Positions 43,436 to 52,725 of a DNA stretch of 64,000 nucleotides are shown piece by piece. The notes under the pieces are model-generated. The model had not been told where the DNA came from and made no database searches. It saw only the letters and a program-made list of their open reading frames with translations. This DNA comes from Halalkalibacter oceani. GTDB lineage: Bacteria > Bacillota > Bacilli > Bacillales > Bacillaceae_D. Numbering within the stretch: the stretch's first letter is position 1; every line of letters begins with the position of its first letter. The position numbers were made by a program, and so were the translations under genes. The stretch covers positions 23,508 through 87,507 of the forward strand of contig NZ_JAMBOS010000016.1 of assembly GCF_023715705.1 (NCBI RefSeq). The letters run 5' to 3'.

Positions 43436-44722
43436 ATGAGTGCGATGGTTAACGGGAGAGATGAGATTTGCTTGCCAAAGTTCTTCCCGGTGAGACAAAG
43501 TTTTGTTGCTCCAGAGGTTGAGGATATACCCGACACGATTAAAATGGAACTTTCCGGTAAAGAGATTAAAGGAGCCATCAAACCTGGAGATAAGGTGGCT
43601 GTGGCTGTGGGCAGCCGGGGAATTTCCAATATAACTTTAATCACCCGATCAGTAATTAATGAATTAAAAAGTTGGGGCGCAGAGCCTTTTATCATCCCTT
43701 CCATGGGGAGCCACGGAGGAGGGACCGGTCAAGGACAGAAGAATGTGCTGGCTGGACTGGGAATTACTGAGGAAAGTATGGGGGTTCCAATAATCTCTGA
43801 AATGGAGGTCGAGGAAATTGGGCGCACGAAAAGCGATATACCGGTTTTTTTGGATCGAGAAGCATTACAGGCTGATAAAATTGTCGTGATTAATCGCGTA
43901 AAGCCTCATACAAGTTTCAAAGGTGAATATGAAAGCGGTTTATTGAAGATGCTAGCGATCGGTCTCGGTAGACATAAAGGGGCGACTACGGTTCATGAAT
44001 ATCCATTAGCGAATATGCCGGTTCTACTTCCAGAATTTGCTCAAGTTTATCTTAAATTGAACAAGGTTGCTTTTGGAGTGGCCATTTTAGAAAACGCTTA
44101 CGATAGAACGGCAAAAATTGAAGCTGTGCCATCTGGAAGCTTTTTGACCAGGGATCGGGAACTGCTGCTTTTGGCAAAAAAATACATGCCGAAAATCTTG
44201 CCAGAAAAAATAGATGTTCTGGTTGTTTCAGAAATTGGTAAGAACATAAGCGGATCTGGTATGGATCCTAATATAACCGGCAGGTCTGCTTCGAAAGCTC
44301 CTCAGAAATTCAATGCTCCTTCAATCGAGAGGATTATCGTGCTAGGGCTAACGAAAGAAACGAAAGGAAACGCTACAGGGATAGGAATGGCTGATATTAC
44401 AACTGAACAAGTGTACAAAGAAATGAATTTAGATCACATGTATATCAATGTTATCACTTCGAAAGTTCTCGGTTCTGCCAAGATACCCGTCATTATGAAA
44501 AATGAAAGGGCCGCAATCGAAGTCGCTTTAAAGACCTGCTATGAAGCAGACTTGAAGAATCCCCGAATTGTTTTTATTAAGAATACGCTGGAGCTAGAAA
44601 AGATTTGGGTATCAGAAGCGCTGAAACCTGAAGTGGAAAAAAGCAAAACAATGACGCAAATAGGAGAACTGTTTTCACTTGAGTTCGATAAAGAGGATAA
44701 CTTGCTCAATGAATTCAGATAA
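43436..44722 (+). CDS. LarA-like (DUF2088) putative racemase/epimerase
   Basis: A 428-residue protein of the lactate-racemase LarA superfamily. The N-terminal DUF2088 domain has PSMGSHGGGTGQGQ and VINRVKPHTSFKGEYESGLLK, GRHKGA follows, and a C-terminal domain matches the usual LarA-like length. LarA uses a nickel-pincer cofactor made by LarB/C/E, none of which is in this window. ATG 43436, about 9 bp after GGGAGGGAGG, is chosen. In this operon it may epimerise a 2-hydroxyacid before the dehydratase and oxidoreductase steps. It could equally be a distinct DUF2088 enzyme. Confidence 0.75.
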   Translation: MSAMVNGRDEICLPKFFPVRQSFVAPEVEDIPDTIKMELSGKEIKGAIKPGDKVAVAVGSRGISNITLITRSVINELKSWGAEPFIIPSMGSHGGGTGQGQKNVLAGLGITEESMGVPIISEMEVEEIGRTKSDIPVFLDREALQADKIVVINRVKPHTSFKGEYESGLLKMLAIGLGRHKGATTVHEYPLANMPVLLPEFAQVYLKLNKVAFGVAILENAYDRTAKIEAVPSGSFLTRDRELLLLAKKYMPKILPEKIDVLVVSEIGKNISGSGMDPNITGRSASKAPQKFNAPSIERIIVLGLTKETKGNATGIGMADITTEQVYKEMNLDHMYINVITSKVLGSAKIPVIMKNERAAIEVALKTCYEADLKNPRIVFIKNTLELEKIWVSEALKPEVEKSKTMTQIGELFSLEFDKEDNLLNEFR

Positions 44723-44735
44723 GGAGAGAAAAGGA

Positions 44736-45653
44736 ATGACCATCAAAAAAACAGATTTATCCGGGATTTTAGGCTTTCCAGTAGCCCCATTTAACAGCGA
44801 TGGGAGCTTGAATGAGAAAGCATTTTCCGAGAATGTCGAGTTTTTAGTGAAGGCAGAGGTTTCAGCTGTTTTCATCGCCGGAGGGGCGGGGGAATATCAG
44901 TCACTTACTGAAAAGGAATATGAGCAAATGCTAGAGGTGGCCTTATCGATTACGAATCAAAAAGTTCCTCTTTTTACAGGAGTAGGTGGCAATATTTCGA
45001 CCTCTATTGAATTGGCTCAGCTTTCAGAACGGAAAGGAGCCGACGGTTATTTAATTCTGCCGCCTTATTTGATTCACGGGGAGCAGGAAGGGCTTTACCA
45101 TTACTATAAATCGATAATAGAAAGTACAAGTTTAAATGCAGTTATCTATCAAAGAGACAATGCTGTTTTAAAGTTGAAAACACTTGAGCAGCTTATTTCT
45201 AATCATCCTCAACTGGTAGGGTTTAAGGATGGAATAGGTAATATGGAATTTAACATAGAGGCCATTCATTCAATAGGTAACCGGGTGCAATGGATTAATG
45301 GAATGCCGTTTGCTGAGATTACGATGCCAGCTTATTTTCATTTAGGGTATCAAGTTTATTCATCGGCGATTTCTAATTATATTCCCCACATTTCAAAATT
45401 TTTTTACGAAGCCCTTAAAGAGAATAATCAAGAGTTAATACATGATTTATATATAGACGTATTGTTGCCAATTAATCAAATCCGAAAAGAGAAAAAGGGA
45501 TACGCTGTATCATTGATCAAGGCCGGGATGGAAATTATAGGGTTGCCGGTTGGTGAACTTGTAAGACCCCCTTTGGTCGCGGTGGAAAAAGAACACTATC
45601 GTCAATTAGAGAAAGTTATCGCTAAGGCTCATTCTTTATATCCTGAAAAATGA
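44736..45653 (+). CDS. 5-dehydro-4-deoxyglucarate dehydratase
   Basis: A 305-residue DapA-superfamily TIM barrel. GILGFPVAPFNSDGS, FIAGGAGEYQSL, VIYQRDNAVL and the Schiff-base lysine in GFKDGIGNMEF match the KDGDH group, which decarboxylates and dehydrates 5-keto-4-deoxy-glucarate to 2-oxoglutarate semialdehyde. ATG 44736 has AAGGAG 9 bp upstream. Glucarate/galactarate dehydratase and the semialdehyde dehydrogenase are not in this window, so the pathway is incomplete here or the substrate differs. Confidence 0.85.
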   Translation: MTIKKTDLSGILGFPVAPFNSDGSLNEKAFSENVEFLVKAEVSAVFIAGGAGEYQSLTEKEYEQMLEVALSITNQKVPLFTGVGGNISTSIELAQLSERKGADGYLILPPYLIHGEQEGLYHYYKSIIESTSLNAVIYQRDNAVLKLKTLEQLISNHPQLVGFKDGIGNMEFNIEAIHSIGNRVQWINGMPFAEITMPAYFHLGYQVYSSAISNYIPHISKFFYEALKENNQELIHDLYIDVLLPINQIRKEKKGYAVSLIKAGMEIIGLPVGELVRPPLVAVEKEHYRQLEKVIAKAHSLYPEK

Positions 45654-45673
45654 TGATAAGGTGGAGGGAACGG

Positions 45674-46768
45674 ATGAAACGCTCAACAGACAGAAAAATC
45701 GTTATTCCTTACAAGGAGTTAATAGAATTTTCAAATAATATACTTTTGAATTTTGGAGTGCCAGAAAAGGAAACGGAGATTATTTCAAATTCCATCGTCC
45801 ATGCCAATTTAATGGGGCATCACTCTCACGGTATAGCAAGATTAACTGATTATATTGTTCGAATTGAAAAAGGTCTCGCTAAAAAACATACAGAGCTGAC
45901 TTATATAAAAAACGCACCCTCGGTAGCTCTGATCGATGCAAATAACGGATGGGGTCAAGTGGCAAGTGAGACGGCCGTGGAAGTGGCAGTTGAAAAAGCA
46001 AAAGAAGCGGGTTCGTCATGGGTGGGAGTGTATAACTCTAACCATTATGGGACCTCAGGTTATTGGACCTCTAAAATCAGTTCAAACGGGATGATAGGAA
46101 TCTCGATGACTAACACCTCCCCGGTGATGGCCCCATTTGGTTCAAGGGAGGCCTCGTTGGGGACCAACCCGATTTCAATAGCGATCCCTACAAAGTCAGG
46201 GAAGCCAGTGCTTTTAGATATGGCAACGAGTAACCAAGCAAGAGGGAAAATAACATTGGCAGCCAAGACAGGTCAAATAATTCCTGATGACTGGGCGATA
46301 ACGAAGGATGGTAAAAGAACAACAGACCCACGGGAAGCTTTGGAAGGTAGCCTGTTACCTTTTGGTGGAGCCAAAGGCTCCGGTTTAGCTCTAATGGTGG
46401 ATATTTTATCCGGGGTTTTAACCAATTCAGCGTTTGGAAGCGATATTTCACAATTTTATAATGGAGACAGCCCACAGAATCTCGGACATATTTTTGGGGC
46501 GATTAATATTGACGCGATGCTGTCATTGCCGGATTTCCTGGAGAGAATGGAAGAAAGGGAAAATCAAACTAGAAACAGCGCGCCGGCTTTAGGGTTTGAA
46601 AAAGTCTTCATGCCTGGGGACATCGAACATTCTAACTTCCAGCGGCAGGAAAGAGACGGAATTGAATTGGATGACAAGATTTTTGAAGAGCTGTTGGAAA
46701 CAGCGCGCCGCCATGGCGTGAAGGAAAGTTTTTTTGACGAGGTTTGGCTCAGTAGAGATAAACACTAG
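45674..46768 (+). CDS. Ldh/AllD-family 2-hydroxyacid oxidoreductase
   Basis: A 364-residue NAD(P)-dependent dehydrogenase of the malate/L-lactate (AllD, ComC, YlbC) family, unrelated to Rossmann enzymes. HANLMGHHSHGIARLTDYI with the catalytic histidine, VGVYNSNHYGTSGYW, and ATSNQARGKI are conserved. GGTGGAGGG precedes the ATG at 45674. It probably oxidises a 2-hydroxyacid to the 2-oxoacid in the same pathway as the LarA-like protein and dehydratase. Confidence 0.88.
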   Translation: MKRSTDRKIVIPYKELIEFSNNILLNFGVPEKETEIISNSIVHANLMGHHSHGIARLTDYIVRIEKGLAKKHTELTYIKNAPSVALIDANNGWGQVASETAVEVAVEKAKEAGSSWVGVYNSNHYGTSGYWTSKISSNGMIGISMTNTSPVMAPFGSREASLGTNPISIAIPTKSGKPVLLDMATSNQARGKITLAAKTGQIIPDDWAITKDGKRTTDPREALEGSLLPFGGAKGSGLALMVDILSGVLTNSAFGSDISQFYNGDSPQNLGHIFGAINIDAMLSLPDFLERMEERENQTRNSAPALGFEKVFMPGDIEHSNFQRQERDGIELDDKIFEELLETARRHGVKESFFDEVWLSRDKH

Positions 46769-46792
46769 TCAGTTACAAAAGAGAGCATAAAA

Positions 46793-46806
46793 TGAAAACG
46801 CTTTAC
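46793..46806 (+). promoter_or_regulatory. cre-like CcpA site before tctC
   Basis: TGAAAACGCTTTAC matches the cre consensus TGAAAACGCTTTCA at 12 of 14 positions, in the gap between the oxidoreductase and tctC genes. Its presence argues for the tctC start at 46831 rather than the upstream ATG at 46792. Confidence 0.5.
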
Positions 46807-46830
46807 TATAAGAAAATTGGAGGAAAGAAC

Positions 46831-47799
46831 ATGCTAAAAAGACTAATACGGACTCTTTTTGTTGCAGGTGCAGCTTTTTCCCTAGCAGCCTGTGGTTCAG
46901 ATGAAGCAACGAATGGAGGAGACAATTATCCACAAGAGAACATCGAGATCTATGTACCGTTTAATCCCGGCGGACCAACTGACAACTCTGCAAGAATTAT
47001 GGCAGAGGAGATAAGTGAAATCTTGGGTGTGAATGTAACAATCATTAATCAAACTGGAGGAGGAGGCAGTACAGCAATGAACAGCGTTATCAGCTCCAAC
47101 TCTCCTGGTTATCAACTGTTTTACGGCCACCAGGCTGTTTTTACCGGGATGGCAACAGGGCAGATAGAATATGAACTTTCTGATTTAACGCCTCTTACGA
47201 CGTTTTCTTCTTCGACCCAGGCATTGGTCGTCAGCAGCGACAGTGGATGGGAAGATTTAAACGATCTTGTGGAAGATGCTAAGGCAAACCCAGGAGAGTA
47301 TACGTTGGCGGCTGATTTTGGTGGAGCTACTCATTTTATGGGAGGAATGTTACTTCAAGCCGCGGACATCGATATTCAAATGCTTGAAGCTGGTTCAGAG
47401 GCCGAAAGAATGAGCGCCATTTTGGGTGGCCAGATAGATATGACATTTACGAGTGGAAGCAATGCGGCGGAATATCAGGCATCTGGCGACTTTACTGTTT
47501 TAGCCGTTTTCGCAGATGGGGGAGAGGAATTGTTACCAGATGTACCTTCGGCATCGGAACAAGGATTTGATATCGATTTCCCAATTACTCATGTATTGTA
47601 CGGACCAGCAGGTTTAGATGAAAATATTGTTTCAGTGTGGGAAGAAGCTACTGAACAATTGACTCAAAAAGAAGAATATATTCAGTCCTTGGGTAACATT
47701 GGTCACCAACATGATTTTCGGACACAAGAAGAAACAATGGAATTTATTGATGAAAATTATCAATATATCGATAGTTTAAAGAGTGAACTAGGCTATTAA
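46831..47799 (+). CDS. tctC: tripartite tricarboxylate transporter receptor TctC
   Basis: A 322-residue lipoprotein (lipobox LAAC, Cys21) of the Bug/TctC receptor family. YPQENIEIYVPFNPGGPTDNSARIMAEE is the hallmark N-terminal motif. TGG-AG precedes the ATG at 46831. It works with TctB and TctA in uptake of carboxylates; the dehydratase and oxidoreductase next to it suggest a sugar-diacid or hydroxyacid ligand. Confidence 0.92.
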   Translation: MLKRLIRTLFVAGAAFSLAACGSDEATNGGDNYPQENIEIYVPFNPGGPTDNSARIMAEEISEILGVNVTIINQTGGGGSTAMNSVISSNSPGYQLFYGHQAVFTGMATGQIEYELSDLTPLTTFSSSTQALVVSSDSGWEDLNDLVEDAKANPGEYTLAADFGGATHFMGGMLLQAADIDIQMLEAGSEAERMSAILGGQIDMTFTSGSNAAEYQASGDFTVLAVFADGGEELLPDVPSASEQGFDIDFPITHVLYGPAGLDENIVSVWEEATEQLTQKEEYIQSLGNIGHQHDFRTQEETMEFIDENYQYIDSLKSELGY

Positions 47800-47822
47800 T
47801 CTTGTGATAATAGGAGAGAATT

Positions 47823-48305
47823 ATGTCAAAAAATGATCGCTATATTGGGTTAGGTATTATGGTTGTCGGTTTGTACATGCTATTACAGACGTTTTGGGTT
47901 AACTATACTCAGTTTCCGAATGAGCCAGGACCGGTGCTAATGCCAAGAGTAATAGGAGGAGGACTTATTTTATGTGGATTTGGCCTTCTCCTTTGGCCTT
48001 CTAAAAGAGGTCAGGAAACAGGGCCAGAAAATGAACAAGAAGAGCCGGAGTATATCCAAAAAGGCAGTAAAAAAAGAATGCTGTCCATTGTTGGAGCTTT
48101 TGTCGGCTATATTGCGCTATTAAATATTGTCGGCTTCGTTGTAAGTACATTAATTTTTCTAACATTTAGTATTTGGTTTTTAAATCCGGTTAAAAGCAGG
48201 AAATCATTCATAATAGCTGCCACAACATCAATAATCGTCACGCTTACGGTAAATTTCTCTTTCTCTATGCTATTAAATATCAGATTGCCAAACGGAATGT
48301 TCTAA
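47823..48305 (+). CDS. tctB: tripartite tricarboxylate transporter small subunit TctB
   Basis: A 160-residue membrane protein with four hydrophobic segments separated by a hydrophilic loop (SKRGQETGPENEQEE). GPGPVLMPRVIGGG-like NEPGPVLMPRVIGGGLIL matches TctB. It lies between tctC and tctA. Confidence 0.88.
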   Translation: MSKNDRYIGLGIMVVGLYMLLQTFWVNYTQFPNEPGPVLMPRVIGGGLILCGFGLLLWPSKRGQETGPENEQEEPEYIQKGSKKRMLSIVGAFVGYIALLNIVGFVVSTLIFLTFSIWFLNPVKSRKSFIIAATTSIIVTLTVNFSFSMLLNIRLPNGMF

Positions 48306-48360
48306 TCAATATTGAGAAAATAGGGACTTTAAGCTTGTTTTATAAGGAGGTGCTTTTAGG

Positions 48361-49842
48361 TTGGATCTTTTCTTATCAACTTTAATGGAAAGCATGTTAT
48401 CCGGTGCGATTTTCTTTCTCTTAGTTGGAGTGTTCATTGGGATTATTGTCGGCTCAATACCTGGGTTAAATGCAACGATGGCAGTTGCGATTTTAGTTCC
48501 AGTTACATTTGGATTTGATTCCGTTTCGGCGATACTTTTACTTGTTGGTGTATATGTCGGTGGTATATCTGGTGGCCTAGTAGCATCAACGCTATTAGGC
48601 ATTCCCGGTACCCCTTCATCTGTGGCCACCACTTTCGATGCGTATCCAATGACAAAAAATGGTGAACCTGTACGTGCATTAGGCATCGGAATCATCGCAA
48701 CCTTAGTTGGAGGATTAATTGGGGGAGTGTTTTTAATTACATCCTCGGTAACGATTTCCCAATTTGCTGTTCGATTAGGGCCGCCACAATTTTTTTCCTT
48801 AGTCTTTTTTGCGATCCTGTTAATCTCTGTACTATCCCGCGGAAATATGATTAAGGGGTTTACTTCGGGATTGCTTGGAGTTGCCATAGCCTTAGTAGGT
48901 TTTTCTCCTATTGATGGTTCCGCTAGATTAACCTTTGGGATTAGCCAATTAAATTCGGGTGTTAGCTTAGTCGCTGTAATTATGGGGCTGTTTGCCATCT
49001 CCCAAATTCTATCTGATATTGAAAAAGGTGATCTTAAAACAAAGACCTCGCTCAAAATCAAAGGGATAGGGATCTCGATATCAGAAACTTTCGCAAATAT
49101 GTGGAATATGATTAGATCATCACTAATAGGAGTGGGTTTCGGCGTTTTGCCGGGATTAGGAGCCGGAGCTTCGAACCTTGTAGCTTACGCTCAAGCAAAA
49201 CAGACATCTAAAAACAAAAAGAATTTTGGTAAAGGGGCACCAGAAGGAATATACGCCTCTGAATCATCCAATAATGCCGCATTAGGAGGGGCCTTGATAC
49301 CACTACTATCCTTGGGAATACCCGGAGATACAGTCACCGCTATTCTATTAGGAGGGTTTATGATTCATGGAATTCAGCCGGGACCGATGCTTTTTACGTC
49401 AAACCCAGATATTGTATATGTGGTGTTTATCGGTTTCTTTTTGTCGATCATTGCCGTATTTGCTCTGCAGTTACTTGGAATGAGGCTATTCCCCAAAATT
49501 CTAATGATTCCTAATCATTATTTGTTTAGTATTATTTTAATGCTTACAGTTGTAGGTGTATACGCAGATAATTATCTCATTTTTGATGTATGGTTGATGG
49601 TTTTGTTAGGAGTGGTAGGGCTCATTCTTATGAAAAACAACTTTCCTTTCGCTCCATTAATACTAGGCTTCGTTTTGGGACCTATTGGAGAGGATTACTT
49701 GAGAAGAGGATTGATGCAGTACGGAAACATATTTACGATGCTAAATGATCCAATTTCTATTATTTTGGTTTCTACTGCACTAATTGTCTTCTTTTATAGT
49801 TTATATTCGGAAGTAAAAAACATGAGAAGTGCAACAAACTAA
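48361..49842 (+). CDS. tctA: tripartite tricarboxylate transporter large subunit TctA
   Basis: A 493-residue permease with about 10-12 hydrophobic segments. IIVGSIPGLNATMAVAILVPVTF, LGIPGTPSSVATTFDAYPM and LLSLGIPGDTVTAILLGGFMIHG are characteristic repeats of the family. The start is TTG, 10 bp after AAGGAGG. It closes the second catabolic island. Confidence 0.93.
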   Translation: MDLFLSTLMESMLSGAIFFLLVGVFIGIIVGSIPGLNATMAVAILVPVTFGFDSVSAILLLVGVYVGGISGGLVASTLLGIPGTPSSVATTFDAYPMTKNGEPVRALGIGIIATLVGGLIGGVFLITSSVTISQFAVRLGPPQFFSLVFFAILLISVLSRGNMIKGFTSGLLGVAIALVGFSPIDGSARLTFGISQLNSGVSLVAVIMGLFAISQILSDIEKGDLKTKTSLKIKGIGISISETFANMWNMIRSSLIGVGFGVLPGLGAGASNLVAYAQAKQTSKNKKNFGKGAPEGIYASESSNNAALGGALIPLLSLGIPGDTVTAILLGGFMIHGIQPGPMLFTSNPDIVYVVFIGFFLSIIAVFALQLLGMRLFPKILMIPNHYLFSIILMLTVVGVYADNYLIFDVWLMVLLGVVGLILMKNNFPFAPLILGFVLGPIGEDYLRRGLMQYGNIFTMLNDPISIILVSTALIVFFYSLYSEVKNMRSATN

Positions 49843-49930
49843 TGACCACATGTATAATAAAACAGACGACACAAAGCAGAGGAGGGGTTCGGGTGGCAAA
49901 TTCTTTTTTGCCTACGTCTTCAGCTACTCA

Positions 49931-50015
49931 TGCAAAGCCTTTGATGAATGGGCGATCCTTTGCATGGGGCGAAATGATTCGAAAGTAGATCGCCGCTTCT
50001 GACAGAGGCTTTGCA
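49931..50015. repeat. nested inverted repeat / structured intergenic element
   Basis: TGCAAAGCCT (49931-49940) pairs with AGGCTTTGCA (50006-50015), and inside it GGCGATC (49951-49957) pairs with GATCGCC (49988-49994). The two perfect stems are nested with a third weaker one within. It lies 42 bp before the small HTH gene. A folded RNA or small palindromic element are both possible. Confidence 0.55.
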
Positions 50016-50056
50016 CCTTATTTATTTTGCAAATATGAATAAGGAGCTGGCTCTAT

Positions 50057-50329
50057 ATGAAGTATGTGAAAGCAAGTCATGTTTTACCAGAAAAACTGAT
50101 AAGGGAAATTCAAAAATACGTCCAGGGTGATATCATTTACATTCCGAAGCCCGCAGCGAGCCGCGAGCGGTGGGGCAGTCAGTCCGGGGAAAGAAAGCGG
50201 ATTGATCGCCGAAACGCAGCAATCAGACAAAGCTATGCTGACGGGAGAAGCGTCGCTGAATTGGCGGCGCAATACTGTCTGTCAGTCGATACAATTAAGA
50301 AAATAATTTACTCAAAGCGGCTGCGGTGA
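50057..50329 (+). CDS. small HTH protein of the CD3324 type
   Basis: A 90-residue basic protein. The C-terminal half has a Mor/resolvase-like helix-turn-helix (AIRQSYADGRSVAELAAQYCLSVDTIKKIIYSKRL), and the N-terminal half has YIPKPAASRERWGS. It resembles the uncharacterised CD3324 family of Firmicutes DNA-binding proteins. GGAGCTGG lies upstream of the ATG. It stands alone behind a structured intergenic element. Confidence 0.75.
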   Translation: MKYVKASHVLPEKLIREIQKYVQGDIIYIPKPAASRERWGSQSGERKRIDRRNAAIRQSYADGRSVAELAAQYCLSVDTIKKIIYSKRLR

Positions 50330-50355
50330 AAAATAAGGACATCACTTTGCTCAGA

Positions 50356-50401
50356 GCTTAAGACAGGGGGAAAAGCTTCCCTTCCGTCTTAAGCTTTTTT
50401 T
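50356..50401 (+). terminator. terminator after the CD3324-type gene
   Basis: GCTTAAGAC and GTCTTAAGC form a perfect 9-bp stem followed by TTTTTTT. Confidence 0.85.
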
Positions 50402-50576
50402 ACTATTGTGTAAAAGTGATAAGAAGATGTGTTAGCAAGTAAAAGAAGAGTTGGAAAAGTAAGCGCTTTATTATTATCGGATAATGAAAAATTGTCGAAA
50501 TGATTGAAAAATAGTGGTAGAATGTTCCTAATTCATTTTATTGATAGCATATATTTTGAGGAGGAGACAATGACAG

Positions 50577-52358
50577 ATGGTAAAAGGAAAATCAATAAAG
50601 TTCAAACTAAACTTTTTTATGATTGTTTTACTCGTTATTCCATTGGTTTTTGTTGCGCTGTTTTTATATCAGAAAACGGCTATTTTGGAAAAAGCAATTA
50701 TCCAAAAAGAAGACTTGGAAAGTATGTCGTCGGCAATTGAGGCGACTTTTCTTGAATACGAAGAGGAACTGAAGTACATAGCAGAATTGCCGGAAATACA
50801 ATATGAAGCAGTTGAGGCGTCGGGTAGCGCCGATTATCAGAACATGCCGGCAGCGAACGAACCGGCGCTGACGGCTTTTTATGAGGCGTACTTGCAGGAG
50901 CTTTCCCGGGATGACGACTATTTAATCAACCTCTACCTCGGAACGAATACAGGGGCGCTCTATTTGGATCAGATTCCGCCGGAAGAGGTTGATCTTACCA
51001 GCTATGATCCGCGAACGACGGCCTGGTATACCCAGGCTGAAGCGGCCGGGGGCGAGGTGATTTGGACTGACCCGTATTTCGATACTGCAACAGGGAAGTC
51101 GACCATTACGCTGGCGACGACGGTCGAAAGCGAGCAGGGTGCCGTGATCGGAGTAGTTGGCATGGATTTTGAAATGTCGAAGCTGGCAACGGAATTGCGC
51201 AACGAGATACTTGGAGCAACGATTCTGACGGCTGTAATTTCCGTGATCATCGGCCTCGTCTGTGTGGTGCTGTTCGTCAAAGGACTCGTTAAAAACGTAC
51301 AGATCATGAATGAGGAAATGAACAGGGTCGCTCAGGGAGACCTGTCAACTGAACCGATCGTTTTAAAAACGAACGATGAATTCAGCGGACTGGCACGGTC
51401 TGTCAACGTGATGAAAGACAGCCTCCATCATATTGTCCATGAGATGTCAGGCGCTTCCAGACATGTGACAGAGCAAAGTCATGAGTTAACCGAGTCAGCG
51501 AACGAGGTGAAGGAAGGCAGTGAGCAGATCGCAGCAACGATGCAGCAATTGTCATCAGGTACCGAAACACAGGCGAATCGCGCCGCTGATTTGGCTGAAT
51601 TTATGGAGCGGTTTACAAATGAGATTGAACACGCCTATCAAAATGGGGAAGAGATCGCTGCTGTGTCAAAAGGAATGCTGAAGGTGACGGAGGAAGGCAG
51701 CCAACTCATGACTGCATCGGTCACGCAAATGAACAATATAAATCAAATCGTGCACAAGGCGGTTGAGAAAGTACGGGGACTGGATCAACAGTCACAGGAA
51801 ATTTCGGCATTGGTTGAAGTGATCCGGGAAGTGGCAGAGCGAACAAATTTACTGGCTTTGAATGCGGCGATTGAAGCGGCACGGGCCGGCGAGCACGGTA
51901 AGGGATTCGCTGTTGTCGCAGACGAGGTTCGCAAGCTGTCAGAGCAGGTGAATGACTCAGTCGGGGATATTACGGATATTGTAACAAAGATTCAGAGTGA
52001 ATCGAATGATGTTGCCGTTTCGCTGGAGGACGGTTATAAAGTGGTTGATGAGGGCTCCCATCAAATCGCGGTCACGGGTGAGACATTTAAACAGATCAAT
52101 CAGTCGGTGAGCGATATCGTCAGCAAAATAAAGTTGATTTCCAACAATCTTAAAGATATTTCACGGGACAGCGAGGAAATGGTCGGTGCGGTCGATGATA
52201 TCGCCTCGGTGTCTGAAGAACTGGCTGCCGGGGTAGAGCAGGCGGCCGCATCAGCAGAGCAATCGAGCCATTCCATCGAAGAGGTCTCAAATCGCGCGGG
52301 TGAATTGGCACAGCTCGCCGAACAGTTAAAAGAAAGAATTGACCACTTTAAGCTATAA
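50577..52358 (+). CDS. methyl-accepting chemotaxis protein (dCache sensor)
   Basis: A 593-residue membrane chemoreceptor. A first membrane segment (about 12-34) is followed by an extracytoplasmic dCache-type ligand domain ([27 protein letters not shown]), a second membrane segment (about 210-235), a HAMP domain and a long methyl-accepting signalling coiled coil with the invariant hairpin [40 protein letters not shown] (cited in parts). A different ATG 7 bases upstream has a closer ribosome-binding site but leads to an unrelated short frame. Ligand unknown; amino or organic acids are typical for this group. Confidence 0.94.
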   Translation: MVKGKSIKFKLNFFMIVLLVIPLVFVALFLYQKTAILEKAIIQKEDLESMSSAIEATFLEYEEELKYIAELPEIQYEAVEASGSADYQNMPAANEPALTAFYEAYLQELSRDDDYLINLYLGTNTGALYLDQIPPEEVDLTSYDPRTTAWYTQAEAAGGEVIWTDPYFDTATGKSTITLATTVESEQGAVIGVVGMDFEMSKLATELRNEILGATILTAVISVIIGLVCVVLFVKGLVKNVQIMNEEMNRVAQGDLSTEPIVLKTNDEFSGLARSVNVMKDSLHHIVHEMSGASRHVTEQSHELTESANEVKEGSEQIAATMQQLSSGTETQANRAADLAEFMERFTNEIEHAYQNGEEIAAVSKGMLKVTEEGSQLMTASVTQMNNINQIVHKAVEKVRGLDQQSQEISALVEVIREVAERTNLLALNAAIEAARAGEHGKGFAVVADEVRKLSEQVNDSVGDITDIVTKIQSESNDVAVSLEDGYKVVDEGSHQIAVTGETFKQINQSVSDIVSKIKLISNNLKDISRDSEEMVGAVDDIASVSEELAAGVEQAAASAEQSSHSIEEVSNRAGELAQLAEQLKERIDHFKL

Positions 52359-52430
52359 TTTTTCTGGAGGGTCAAAACGGCCTAGCTTTGGACTTATTGG
52401 CAATGGCTTCACACGCCACAAGTCCGTTTT

Positions 52431-52481
52431 AAGGAGGCCACTGAAAAACTTCCTAATTCGTAACTCGGAGAAGAGTAACGG
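52431..52481 (+). repeat. 51-bp dispersed repeat, copy 1
   Basis: It begins AAGGAGGCCACTGAAAAACT and ends AGAAGAGTAACGG. The reverse complement of 59700-59750 matches it at 46 of 51 positions. Confidence 0.75.
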
Positions 52482-52677
52482 ATCACTTATTTGAGGAGAC
52501 GCAACCTCTCTTTTTCCCCCTAGAAAAGCGGACGGGAAGGGCAGGTTGAAATCCACCGGCGCACGGTTCGTTCAACGCCCGCCTACGGAAAGCGTGCCCC
52601 CCATCCCGGTAACGAGGTCGAAGAGCAAAACACTGACTACTAAACAAAAAAACCTATCGACTTTGTCGACAGACTGT

Positions 52678-52703
52678 GTAGGGTATAATGAATGATACCC
52701 TAC
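52678..52703 (+). promoter_or_regulatory. inverted repeat overlapping TATAAT, before response regulator
   Basis: GTAGGGTAT (52678-52686) and ATACCCTAC (52695-52703) are perfect 9-bp arms 8 bp apart; the left arm overlaps a TATAAT (52684-52689) and the right arm is followed by a T-run. It may be an operator for autoregulation, or a terminator for incoming transcription. Confidence 0.55.
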
Positions 52704-52725
52704 TATTTTTTTTGGAGGAGAGAAG

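Larger units (their letters stand above)
52359..52725 (+). other. intergenic region with dispersed repeats
   Basis: No gene is seen. It contains a segment AGCTTTGG...CGCCACAAGTCC (52384-52424) that recurs in diverged form at 61370-61414, the repeat 52431-52481 that recurs at 59700-59750, a small TCGAC/GTCGA hairpin (52656-52670), and the inverted repeat at the promoter of the next gene. Confidence 0.6.

Noticed and set aside
49890..50020. Cyclic-di-GMP (GEMM) or another known riboswitch before 50057
   Set aside because: GCAAAGCC-like words are present, but the required GGCAAACC loop and tetraloop-receptor arrangement are not; the stems are explained as nested inverted repeats.
50570..50740. 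Short frame starting at ATG 50570 with a well-spaced ribosome-binding site
   Set aside because: It runs out of frame through the chemoreceptor start and its product has no recognisable features; the long MCP frame at 50577 is the real gene.
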